DNA of 64,000 nucleotides from Isoperla grammatica (Eukaryota > Arthropoda > Insecta > Plecoptera > Perlodidae): positions 9,782,669 to 9,846,668 of the forward strand of contig OX246741.1 of assembly GCA_945910005.1 (NCBI GenBank). Reading direction: 5' to 3'. Below are positions 1 through 12,600 of the stretch, piece after piece. The notes below the pieces were generated by a model, which saw nothing but the letters and a program-made list of their open reading frames with translations, was not told the DNA's origin and ran no database searches. Position 1 is the stretch's first letter, and the number at the start of each line of letters is the position of its first letter. The position numbers and the translations under genes are program-made.

Positions 1-2045
1 CGTGGATCAAGGACAAGGAGAACTGCTCTGCATGTAGGCTACTGGTAACCTTGCCACGTATCTATATCGTATGGTCTAACGTGACGGTGGTTGTATTCTA
101 GGCGTACGTGCTGGTCCGCGAGGCGGCAGAGCTATCCACGTGGATCAAGGACAAGGAGAACTGCTCTGCATGTAGGCGACTGGTAACCTTGCCACGTATC
201 TATATCGTATGGTCTAACGTGACGGTGGTTGTATTCTAGGCGTACGTGCTGGTCCGCGAGGCGGCAGAGCTATCCACGTGGATCAAGGACAAGGAGAACT
301 GCTCTGCATGTAGGCGACTGGTAACCTTGCCACGTACGTATCTATATCGTATTGTCTAACGTGACGGTGGTTGTATTCTAGGCGTACGTGCTGGTCCGCG
401 AGGCGGCAAAGCTATCCACGTGGATCAAGGACAAGGAGAACTGCTCTGCATGTAGGCGACTGGTAACCTTGCCACGTACGTATCTATATCGTATTGTCTA
501 ACGTGACGGTGGTTGTATTCTAGGCGTACGTGCTGGTCCGCGAGGCGGCAGAGCTATCCACGTGGATCAAGGACAAGGAGAACTGCTCTGCATGTAGGCT
601 ACTGGTAACCTTGCCACGTATCTATATCGTATGGTCTAACGTGACGGTGGTTGTATTCTAGGCGTACGTGCTTGTCCGCGAGGCGGCAGAGCTATCCACG
701 TGGATCAAGGACAAGGAGAACTGCTCTGCATGTAGGCGACTGGTAACCTTGCCACGTATCTATATCGTATTGTCTAACGTGACGGTGGTTGTATTCTAGG
801 CGTACGTGCTGGTCCGCGAGGCGGCAGAGCTATCCACGTGGATCAAGGACAAGGAGAACTGCTCTGCATGTAGGCGACTGGTAACCTTGCCACGTACGTA
901 TCTATATCGTATTGTCTAACGTGACGGTGGTTGTATTCTAGGCGTACGTGCTGGTCCGCGAGGCGGCAGAGCTATCCACGTGGATCAAGGACAAGGAGAA
1001 CTGCTCTGCATGTAGGCTACTGGTAACCTTGCCACGTATCTATATCGTATTGTCTAACGTGACGGTGGTTGTATTCTAGGCGTACGTGCTGGTCCGCGAG
1101 GCGGCAGAGCTATCCACGTGGATCAAGGACAAGGAGAACTGCTCTGCATGTAGGCTACTGGTAACCTTGCCACGTATCTATATCGTATGGTCTAACGTGA
1201 CGGTGGTTGTATTGTAGGCGTACGTGCTGGTCCGCGAGGCAGCAGAGCTATCCACGTGGATCAAGGACAAGGAGAACTGCTCTGCATGTAGGCTACTGGT
1301 AACCTTGCCACGTATCTATATCGTATGGTCTAACGTGACGGTGGTTGTATTGTAGGCGTACGTGCTGGTCCGCGAGGCGGCAGAGCTATCCACGTGGATC
1401 AAGGACAAGGAGAACTGCTCTGCATGTAGGCTACTGGTAACCTTGCCACGTATCTATATCGTATTGTCTAACGTGACGGTGGTTGTATTCTAGGCGTACG
1501 TGCTGGTCCGCGAGGCGGCAGAGCTATCCACGTGGATCAAGGACAAGGAGAACTGCTCTGCATGTAGGCTACTGGTAACCTTGCCACGTATCTATATCGT
1601 ATGGTCTAACGTGACGGTGGTTGTATTCTAGGCGTACGTGCTGGTCCGCGAGGCAGCAGAGCTATCCACGTGGATCAAGGACAAGGAGAACTGCTCTGCA
1701 TGTAGGCTACTGGTAACCTTGCCACGTATCTATATCGTATGGTCTAACGTGACGGTGGTTGTATTCTAGGCGTACGTGCTGGTCCGCGAGGCAGCAGAGC
1801 TATCCACGTGGATCAAGGACAAGGAGAACTGCTCTGCATGTAGGCGACTGGTAACCTTGCCACGTATCTATATCGTATGGTCTAACGTGACGGTGGTTGT
1901 ATTCTAGGCGTACGTGCTGGTCCGCGAGGCGGCAGAGCTATCCACGTGGATCAAGGACAAGGAGAACTGCTCTGCATGTAGGCTACTGGTAACCTTGCCA
2001 CGTATCTATATCGTATTGTCTAACGTGACGGTGGTTGTATTCTAG
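1..2045 (+). repeat. 138-bp tandem array carrying a splice acceptor and exon start
   Basis: Unit starts aligned on the exon boundary fall at 102, 240, 382, 524, 662, 800, 942, 1080, 1218, 1356, 1494, 1632, 1770 and 1908, and the last one, 2046, continues into a full spectrin exon. Spacing is 138 bp, or 142 bp where CGTA is doubled. Each unit has a pyrimidine-containing acceptor (TTGTATTCTAG or TTGTATTGTAG), about 60 bp identical to the start of the spectrin exon at 2046, and then about 78 bp of intron-like sequence. Read in the exon frame, the 138-bp unit ends in an in-frame TAG, so the array cannot be read through as protein. The array runs off the left window edge. Confidence 0.93.
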
Positions 2046-5000
2046 GCGTACGTGCTGGTCCGCGAGGCGGCAGAGCTATCCACGTGGATCAAGGACAAGG
2101 AGAACTACGCGGAGGTGGCGGACGTGGGCGAAGACCTGGAACAGGTGGAGGTGATGCAGAAGAAGTTCGACGACTTCCAGGCCGACCTCAAGGCCAACGA
2201 GGTGCGCCTGGCCGAGATGAACGAGATCGCGATGCAGCTGATGAGTCTCGGACAGACGGAGGCGGCGCTCAAGATACAGACGCAGATCGAGGTTCGTTTG
2301 TCGAGCTACGTTCGCCGGTCGGCGTTGGTTTAATGTAGGATCAAACTATTCAGTCCCAGCCAAAGATATGGATATCATATACATGTTTGAAGTTTATTAG
2401 ACATGACCATGATTTGAGCTCTTCCGCTCTGTTACATAGCATTTTTATCATAGCATAGCATTTATATTATAGCATTTACCAGGTATAATATGGCACGATA
2501 TTACAGCTTATTAATAGTACATCACAATATTTAGGTAGGAACTTATACCATATGTTGCTCACATGAAATAAACACGATAAAGATAATAAAGGGTAAATAA
2601 TAGCGTAAAATAGTACAATAAGGTATAGAATATTATAGTAGGGCCTATATAGTAATTTGGTACTGATAAACAGTAGACCTACCAGGGGAATTGGGCCCAG
2701 AGTTATTGGTAAGGATATTTTATGAGCATACTATGTATATAGTGCACAGTGGTAATTTAGGCTAATTCTCATTCAAATGATTCAAACTCTGTATTTAGGA
2801 GCCATTGCAGCTAAATTAAAGGGGTTGAAATCTTCACCGTGTATTCAACTTATACGTCAGGCTCAATTTCAATTCAATTCATTTTATTTCTAGCATTTTC
2901 AGCTATTATCATCACATATTAATAAAGTGCATGATATACAACACTTGTGAATATAGTAATAGTCCTTTGTTGAGGTTGAGGATACCTTACATAAAAAACA
3001 CCTTAGGCTACTAATAACATTGTCTACAAGAAAGAAACCCTCCTCCCTTCCTTTTCACCATTCCTTCCTTTCTTTCCTCCATTCATTCCTTTTCATGTTC
3101 CTTTGTCACCTCCGCAAGACTATGTCCATTTATATAGAATATAAAGAAAAGAACAGTGCATTAGGCCTAGACTCCACTTCTCGGGCTACCGCCTTGGTTC
3201 GTTGCTATCTAGGCCCGACTAAGCAACAGAAAGAAACGTTCAAGTTCAAAGTTGTATTGCTCGTAGAATGCTCTCGGCGTGGTTGTGTACTAATACGTCT
3301 GTGTGCTGCCTACTGCCTACGTAGAATGCTCTCGGCGTGGTTGTGTACTAATACGTCTGTGTGCTGCCTACTGCCTACATAGAATGCTCTCGGCGTGGTT
3401 GTGTACTAATACGTCTGTGTGCTGCCTACTGCCTACATAGAATGCTCTCGGCGTGGTTGTGTACTAATACGTCTGTGTGCTGCCTACTGCCTACATAGAA
3501 TGCTCTCGGCGTGGTTGTGTACTAATACGTCTGTGTGCTGCCTACTGCCTACATAGAATGCTCTCGGCTCTCTCGGCGTGGTTGTGTACTAATACGTCTG
3601 TGTGCTGCCTACTGCCTACATAGAATGCTCTCGGCGTGGTTGTGTACTAATACGTCTGTGTGCTGCCTACTGCCTACATAGAATGCTCTCGGCGTGGTTG
3701 TGTACTAATACGTCTGTGTGCTGCCTACTGCCTACATAGAATGCTCTCGGCGTGGTTGTGTACTAATACGTCTGTGTGCTGCCTACTGCCTACATAGAAT
3801 GCTCTCGGCGTGGTTGTGTACTAATACGTCTGTGTGCTGCCTACTGCCTACATAGAATGCTCTCGGCGTGGTTGTGTACTAATACGTCTGTGTGCTGCCT
3901 ACTGCCTACATAGAATGCTCTCGGCGTGGTTGTGTACTAATACGTCTGTGTGCTGCCTACTGCCTACATAGAATGCTCTCGGCGTGGTTGTGTACTAATA
4001 CGTCTGTGTGCTGCCTACTGCCTACATAGAATGCTCTCGGCGTGGTTGTGTACTAATACGTCTGTGTGCTGCCTACTGCCTACATAGAATGCTCTCGGCG
4101 TGGTTGTGTACTAATACGTCTGTGTGCTGCCTACTGCCTACATAGAATGCTCTCGGCGTGGTTGTGTACTAATACGTCTGTGTGCTGCCTACTGCCTACA
4201 TAGAATGCTCTCGGCGTGGTTGTGTACTAATACGTCTGTGTGCTGCCTACTGCCTACATAGAATGCTCTCGGCGTGGTTGTGTACTAACACGTCTGTGTG
4301 CTGCCTACTGCCTACATAGAATGCTCTCGGCGTGGTTGTGTACTAATACGTCTGTGTGCTGCCTACATAGAATGCTCTCGGCGTGGTTGTGTACTAATAC
4401 GTCTGTGTGCTGCCTACTGCCTACATAGAATGCTCTCGGCGTGGTTGTGTACTAATACGTCTGTGTGCTGCCTACTGCCTACATAGAATGCTCTCGGCGT
4501 GGTTGTGTACTAATACGTCTGTGTGCTGCCTACTGCCTACATAGAATGCTCTCGGCGTGGTTGTGTACTAATACGTCTGTGTGCTGCCTACTGCCTACAT
4601 AGAATGCTCTCGGCGTGGTTGTGTACTAATACGTCTGTGTGCTGCCTACTGCCTACATAGAATGCTCTCGGCGTGGTTGTGTACTAATACGTCTGTGTGC
4701 TGCCTACTGCCTACATAGAATGCTCTCGGCGTGGTTGTGTACTAATACGTCTGTGTGCTGCCTACTGCCTACATAGAATGCTCTCGGCGTGGTTGTGTAC
4801 TAATACGTCTGTGTGCTGCCTACTGCCTACATAGAATGCTCTCGGCGTGGTTGTGTACTAATACGTCTGTGTGCTGCCTACTGCCTACATAGAATGCTCT
4901 CGGCGTGGTTGTGTACTAATACGTCTGTGTGCTGCCTACTGCCTACATAGAATGCTCTCGGCGTGGTTGTGTACTAATACGTCTGTGTGCTGCCTACTGC

Positions 5001-8000
5001 CTACATAGAATGCTCTCGGCGTGGTTGTGTACTAATACGTCTGTGTGCTGCCTACTGCCTACATAGAATGCTCTCGGCGTGGTTGTGTACTAATACGTCT
5101 GTGTGCTGCCTACTGCCTACATAGAATGCTCTCGGCGTGGTTGTGTACTAATACGTCTGTGTGCTGCCTACTGCCTACATAGAATGCTCTCGGCGTGGTT
5201 GTGTACTAATACGTCTGTGTGCTGCCTACTGCCTACATAGAATGCTCTCGGCTCTCTCGGCGTGGTTGTGTACTAATACGTGTGTGCTGCCTACTGCCTA
5301 CAGGACCTGAACCAGAAGTGGACGTCCCTGCAGCAGCTGACCTCCGAGAGAGCCACCCAGCTGGGCTCGGCCCACGAGGTCCAGCGCTTCCACCGCGACG
5401 TGGACGAGACCAAGGACTGGATCCAGGAGAAGGACGACGCCCTGGACAACGACGACCTTGGCAAGGACTTGCGCAGCGTGCAGGCGTTGCAGCGCAAGCA
5501 CGAGGGGCTGGAGAGAGACCTCGCCGCACTCGGAGATAAGGTGGGTGTTCAGTACACGCATTAAGGGTCACAAGTGTGTAGCCTAGTAATAGCACAGTAT
5601 GGGAGACCGTATGACAGGTAGAGTGCACTGTGAGCGATGACGTTCACTTTACCTATTATATATAGCTCAACTTCAGTTAAGTCCTACAAATGTTACATTT
5701 CTAATACATTATTTACAGTAATTTTGATTATAGACATATTTAAGCACTTGAAAGTTAATTATAATTAAGTTATATGTAACTAAAATAACAATCAGCAAGG
5801 AATTCAAAATACAAGGGAAACCTAGTAAAATAGGACGGAATGACACAGTCTACCACACTCTCCGCGCGCGGGTAAGGTTAAGCCATCCCACAGCCATCTG
5901 TATTTACACGACATCATAATTGTATGCGTAAAGTGAGGGGCATACTGACATTTGTGTGAACAGGAACGCTCGCAGCGCTGCTGTCATATGTTCTCCCATA
6001 AGGAGCATACAGTAGAGAAACTTGGGTGATATTCCATCGGCAAACTCCTGCGCGCGCAGCTACGGTCGCCCTGGCGGCGAGTTATCCAAGTTAGCTCATA
6101 TTGTGGGCGAGGAGTGTGGCAAGGAGGTATCCCTCTTCCCCTCCCCGGAGGTCTCATCCATGGTCTCGTTGAGTTTGGTCTAACCCACCGCTACGAACGC
6201 CACCCGCTTCCGTGCCGCAAGTCGTCTGCTGTGCCAGGCATAGCACTTTCGTTACTGAACGCTCCTTATACTGTGGTAATAGGCTCATAGCTAAGGATGC
6301 GTTATGATAAATAAATTCATATCGATAATCGCATTTTTTCCCACAATATATCACGATATATCGTGATAATATCGTGAGCATATAATAATATCGCGATACG
6401 ATATTATCGCGATAATAGCAAATAAATAGCGCATTGTGATTGTAGCCGATGGCCAAACAAACCGGTTTGTCGGCTGGTGAAGGACGGGATGGGTGGGGGG
6501 GGGGGGGGGGGGTTGAGGCAGCGGAGCAGTGAAACGTAGATTTGGATCTTGAAAGATGTCAAACAATGCAGACTTTTCGGAAGGAAGTCAATGAATGAGT
6601 GCAGGTAATCGAGGCCTAAAAATAGTCCGTCTTCCTTTAGCAAGTGGCTCATAAGTTGGGTGGATTGTTGACAGAAGTGAAATGATAATATGACAACAAT
6701 AAAACTAAAAGACTCTACAGTGTTTGTGAGGCGTAGTACGTGTAGAGCGGGCGGTCTGTCTGCTAATGATGGCGAGTCAGTTTCGTTCTGCTGATCTTGA
6801 ATTACACATTGACGACTACTGTGTTACCGCCAACATTGCGTGCGGGGGGGGGGGGGGGGGGGGGGGAACAGCAGCATGCAAACTTTGCCAAGGGATGCTC
6901 GGCTAACATCAATAGAATAATCAAATAACCGCCATGCGAAATTGTAAACTATGACGATACCATGAAGTATTAACAATTTATCATGATACTGGGTGCAAAA
7001 TAATATCGTCATGAATATCGCGATACGACGGCGCATATCGTATCGTATCGATATACGATATTATCGATATTTATCGATATACGATTATCGTCCGCATCAC
7101 TACTCATAGCGCTGTAGGTTTCGGTTTCAATCCATGACAGTGAGTAGGTATATAGAGAAGGTTCAAATGCCTCTTGGCAGCGATCAAGCAGCTAATGAGT
7201 TAGAGACACAAAAATATGTCTTCTTACTTGTTTGTTTAAATTCGTTTCAATTTATCACCATTAAATAAAATAAATAAATTCACATTTAGAGTCTACCCAC
7301 TGAGTAACTTAACTGATTTGCAGTGGGGGACTTTAATTTAAAGTGACTAAATCAACCCTGTAGGCTTCGAACACCATCGACGAGTGAGCGATAACCAATC
7401 AAAGATCGATATTTCAAATACGAAACATATGAATCAGTGATTGGACAGTGCGAACACCTGCGGACAAATGCCAGAATCAACAAGGCCCATTCAGAACAAC
7501 TTTGAATTTATTGAGTGCTTCGTTGCTAAGACGGCTCCAAAGTCACCGTTTACTTATTCCTAAGCCAAAAATTTTTCCACTACAATCGTATGTTCCGTTG
7601 GGCCACAGATCCGTCAGCTGGACGAGACGGCCAACCGGCTGATGCAGACCCACCCGGAGACGGCCGACCAGACCTACGCCAAGCAGCGAGAGATCAACGA
7701 GGAGTGGACCCAGCTTACGGCCCGCGCCAACGGACGCAAGGAGAAGCTGCTCGACTCGTACGACCTGCAGCGCTTCCTCAGCGACTACCGCGACCTCATG
7801 TCGTGGATCAACAGCATGATGGGGCTGGTGTCGAGCGACGAGCTTGCCAACGACGTCACCGGCGCGGAGGCTCTGCTCGAGAGGCACCAGGTGAGCTCTT
7901 GCCTCTGTTGATGCACGCTTTAGAAGCAACTCAAAATTACTTTGATCTGCATTTTAAAACCAACTCAAATTTACTTTCATGCACATTTTAAATCCAACTC

Positions 8001-9557
8001 AAGATTACCTTGAAAGTACGTGGGTGTCTGTACTTTGATCTGCATTTTAAAACCAACTCAAATTTACTTTCATGCACATTTTAAATCCAACTCAAGATTA
8101 CCTTGAAAGTACGTGGGTGGCTGCGTACTTTCAGGTAAGCTGTTGGTCTTCTTTCCTTTTCCCCCCCCAACTAAATCACATCCAGCCGATAGGCCTTAGC
8201 TATCAAATCAAGCAAGTCAAGACTACCTTGAATTAGTTATGAATATTCCAGAAGCCGTATTTGAATTTAAAAAGACAATTACCGGGGGATAAAATTTACG
8301 AGAACCGTTCCTTTGTTCTCTTAACCAATAAAGCTGAGACTATGTGTTTATCTCTCCCTCGTTCGTTCGTTTCCGTGTCCGGAACACCGTTCTAGACAAC
8401 TAATTTCCAAAAATCCGCCACTTTTATGGCTTTGTCATTTGCTAAGATCAGGTTATGCAGGTGTTTCTTTTGTATTATAACTATAGTAATAGTATTTTTT
8501 TGAAATAATACGGGTTTTTACCTTTTTTGGATTGAGTGACTCGGTTAGAAATGTTACTAATTCTTCACTTTGCGGTTATCTATTGTGTATTTGTGAATAT
8601 TATTGTGTATCCCAAGCGTCAGTGCTGCGAATCTTTGTGTTCTATAAATTATCGGTGAAAGTTCAATTTCATCCATTCATCCACTTGGCACTTGCTGACG
8701 AGTTGTTCTCTCCTTTTAGAACCACCGAGCAGAGATAGACGCTCACTACGGAGTCCCGCAGGTACACTGCTTGCTATGTGTGCAGTGACCTAACATTGTG
8801 TTTTGACATTCTCTAACGTTTTTCTTTTCATCTTTGGCCTTCTTACCTCGTTTGCGAGATGTCTATCAAATTTGCAACTTAAAATAATTTTCTGTGTAGG
8901 TGTACTATTTAGTTTTGTCATAAAACTTAAAAATGCTTGCACCTAATATTGATCAACATCATGAATATTTTAGTTTGTGTTATTATGTGAATTTGTGTAA
9001 GTTTGCCTAACGGCTAGGTTTGAGCTTGTGGGGAAGGATAGGAAAGAACCAACAGCTTACCTTGTTGTAGTTACGGCCTTCAGAGTCGATAGAAACACAA
9101 AAAAAGATATAAACAAAACGTCAGGCCGAAACTGTCTCGACGTTTTGTTTATATCTTTTTTTGTGTTTCTATCGACTCCGAAGGCCGCAACTACTACAAG
9201 GTAAGCTGTTGGTTCCTTCCTATCCTTCCCCCCAAGCTCAGTTTGTGTTATTAATCATTTAAAATATTAACAAACAATATGTAGGAACTAGGAAGTTAGT
9301 TGCAACTGTAGTTGTACCATATAACATGTGTTAGTTTGGCCCCTAACACTCATTTATGTCGTGTTTTCATTGTCTCACACGGCGTCTGTGTCTCTCAGGA
9401 ACATCGCACGGAAGTAGACGCCCGGGCCGGCACCTTCCAGGCCTACGAACTGTTTGGACAGCAACTGTTGCAGTCTGGCCACTACGCCAGCGTCGAGATC
9501 CAGGAGAAGTTGGAGAGCATGACCGAAGCTCGTCAGGAGCTGGAGAAGTAAGCATAT

Positions 9558-9612
<55 letters not shown>

Positions 9613-9629
9613 TTGATTGATTGATTGAT

Positions 9630-9676
<47 letters not shown>

Positions 9677-12600
9677 CTTATTTATTTATTTATTTATTTA
9701 TTGTCTATCCTATTCAGTTATAAAAACTGATTTACAAAGAAGGACCTTAAATAAAACTAAGTTATGCAAATAATAATCAAGGGGGCAATATTAACATCCA
9801 CCTCCAGGGTCTTTAAGACTAGGCCTATTTACTTATGTGTTTTATATAACCTTCATTTTCAGTAAGTTTATAAACTAGTTTATAAGTGTTATGTGGCTAG
9901 GGTTGCCAACTATTGAAAATGAAAATACGGGAATTTTAAAATTGATGTGAAATGTAGTGGGAAAGAGGACGGCAATGTCCCAGTTGCCGAAGGCCAAATC
10001 GCCGCAGGCGCAAAAATATTTTTCTTATAATAGACGTTAGGTCCCAGAAAATGAGTTTAGGGATTTGATATTAACTTTGCAGGTGTAATTTTCTCATTCA
10101 AGTAATGTTTAATTTGGGAGGGTAAATTGAATTAATATGTATAGTTTAAGCTGGTTACCTTCTACATTTTGTCACGGTCAAGCTATTTTGCATCACGTAG
10201 AATCTTTATATCCCGTTTTAAATAATTATAAAAATTTTGACTCGAAAGAGAATAAATACCAACAACTTGTAACTCAGCTGGTTGATCTGTTTCTATTGTC
10301 TAGCCATTTATGTACCATCATGTATTAAATATAATGAAATAATTGTCTCAACATTAGACTTTAAGTTCAAAATGCTCAAATGCTGGAAACTGTGTACTGT
10401 TAGTAGGCGGAAGTTTACGAAATGTGTATTTTAAAACAAATTGTGAAAATACGGGAAAACTGATTCCCGTGTAGAGTTGATACGGGAAGCGGGAAATCAC
10501 AGTGGAAAACGGGATTTCCCGGGAAATACGGGAGAGTTGGCAACCCTATATGTGGCCATGCATGTGAGGGAGAAAGCTGGAATGCAGCACATATTTTGGA
10601 ATTCTGTATTGTGATGATAGCTGCAACGAAAACTTTCTGTGATTGAACAGCTAATGAAAGTCAAGTTGACGTCCTGTACACAACCAAACTAAATATAAGA
10701 ACTTAATTCTTATGAGAGATATTAGATGACAGATCTTAGCCTCTAAGCACTAGACATATTCCAACCAATAGCAAACATTTTAAATACACAAATAGACACC
10801 ACAGTGTTTTGTTTAAGACAAGCGCCAATCAACACAATTCAATGAAACTCTCCGACGTGTGTTACATCATAACCCTCTCACTCACGAAATCAGCACTGTT
10901 TGAAACTTGTATAAACCAACGTAGCCTCTTAACTAGGGATGACGAAACCCGGCTTTTTTACAACCCGGGTACCCATTCACAATACCCTGCGTTACCTGGG
11001 TACCTTGAGTAAAAAAAAAAGTAAAAAATTTTAATTAAAAAAAAATAAAAAAATAAAATATTTTTAAATGCAAAAGTACGGGTTTTTCGGGTACTTGTAA
11101 CTAAACCACTGTGCGCTTGCAGGGCGTGGATCGCGCGCCGCATGCAGCTGGACCAGTGCCTGGAGCTGCAGCTGTTCTACCGCGACTGCGAGCAGGCAGA
11201 GAACTGGATGTCTGCCCGAGAGGCGTTCCTGGCAGCGGAGGAGGTCGACTCCAAGGGAGACAACGTGGAGGCGCTCATCAAGAAGCACGAGGACTTTGAC
11301 AAGGCCATCAACGCCCACGTGAGTTGGCCGCTCTGTCGGGAGTGGCTGTGAGCGCTCTCGTTACACGTCTCGTGTTGTATATATGTATGTATGTATTTAT
11401 TTCGTAATGTAAACCTCTCGCACAACATGTGTTCGAGGGAGGTATATTACATGTCATTCGATAAGATTAAGAACTTAAAATAGGTTTATACGTATAAGAA
11501 CGTTAACAAAAGTAGGAAAGTTTACATGTCAACTTAAGATTAAGTACTAAAGATAGACTTATACTAGAGAATTGTGTCATGTTAACCTCTGTACCTTATG
11601 CATTGTAAAATTAGAATGTTTATAAAATTGGCCTAGGTAGGCTACCTAGTAAGTATGCAAGGATTACATTACCGAGTACACATAGGCCTACTTAGATTAT
11701 CTTTTAAAAAAAAATGTCTTTCTTGAAAAAAAAAAGTCTTGCCACCTGTGATTCCTCATCATCAAATAGACAAGATTGTCAATAGTTTCATTTGTGCAGA
11801 TTTTAATATTTCCATCTAACTTTTCCTACCATATTTCCTTAAGTTGATTTTTCCAATTTCGGATGCACTCGATTGTGGGTCGCTCAAAGAATTCAAAATT
11901 GGGAGTTAAAAAAAAAAAGTAAAAGCTGGGGTGCTACCTACATTTGCATGAAAAATTTTAATTTTAGCCATCTAAAAACAGAGGTGCGACCTACATTGAG
12001 AATAAATTCGATAGTGTAGTAGGTAGCCTACATGGTTTTAAAAATGCATACATTTTTTGCTCCGATAAAATTAATTTCTTGAGGTTTTAAGAGCTCCACC
12101 ATGTTTGGCAACCAACTTCCATCCTTATTTCTCCTTGGAAAACATGCTTCTGATCGATGGCTGCCATGGAAAAAACATGTTAGCCCAGACTTAATATTTA
12201 GCAGGCCGTCGGGATGCCGGCACAGCGAGTAAAAAACGGGACAGTATCTTATCTGGGATGTACGATCACCTTACATTTGAGGAAAATAAAGGCAGTTGAC
12301 CTTTAGGCTCTGTGTGGTTGAAACTTGAAAGTAAGCACAGAATTGAATCACAAAACTAAATAGAAATTCCTTGATCTCGACAAATGTTCAGACCCCTCAA
12401 TAAGTAACGAAGCATGTAATCCACCTCACAACTCCCCCCCTCCCTCCCCCACGTGTGTGCAACATAGCTAATACTAAGTGTGACTTTGTCGTGTTAGTAA
12501 ATAATTGGTGAAGGGCAACCTAGGTACAAATAATGCAGCGGAACATCATTTAACTGCTCGATCACATTACGTGCACTTTAAATGTTGAATGTGCGATGCA

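Noticed and set aside
3020..3382. 120-codon open frame entering the 58-bp array
   Set aside because: It has no family resemblance, lies inside a spectrin intron and ends within a tandem repeat.
1..5303. CRISPR-like array
   Set aside because: Units are head-to-tail identical with no unique spacers, and the genome is eukaryotic.
5233..5628. 131-codon minus-strand frame over the spectrin exon at 5304
   Set aside because: It is the antisense shadow of a GC-rich coding exon; the plus-strand product is clearly spectrin.
10936..11095. Possible hAT element starting TAGGGATGACG
   Set aside because: No inverted right end or target duplication was found before the spectrin acceptor at 11122.
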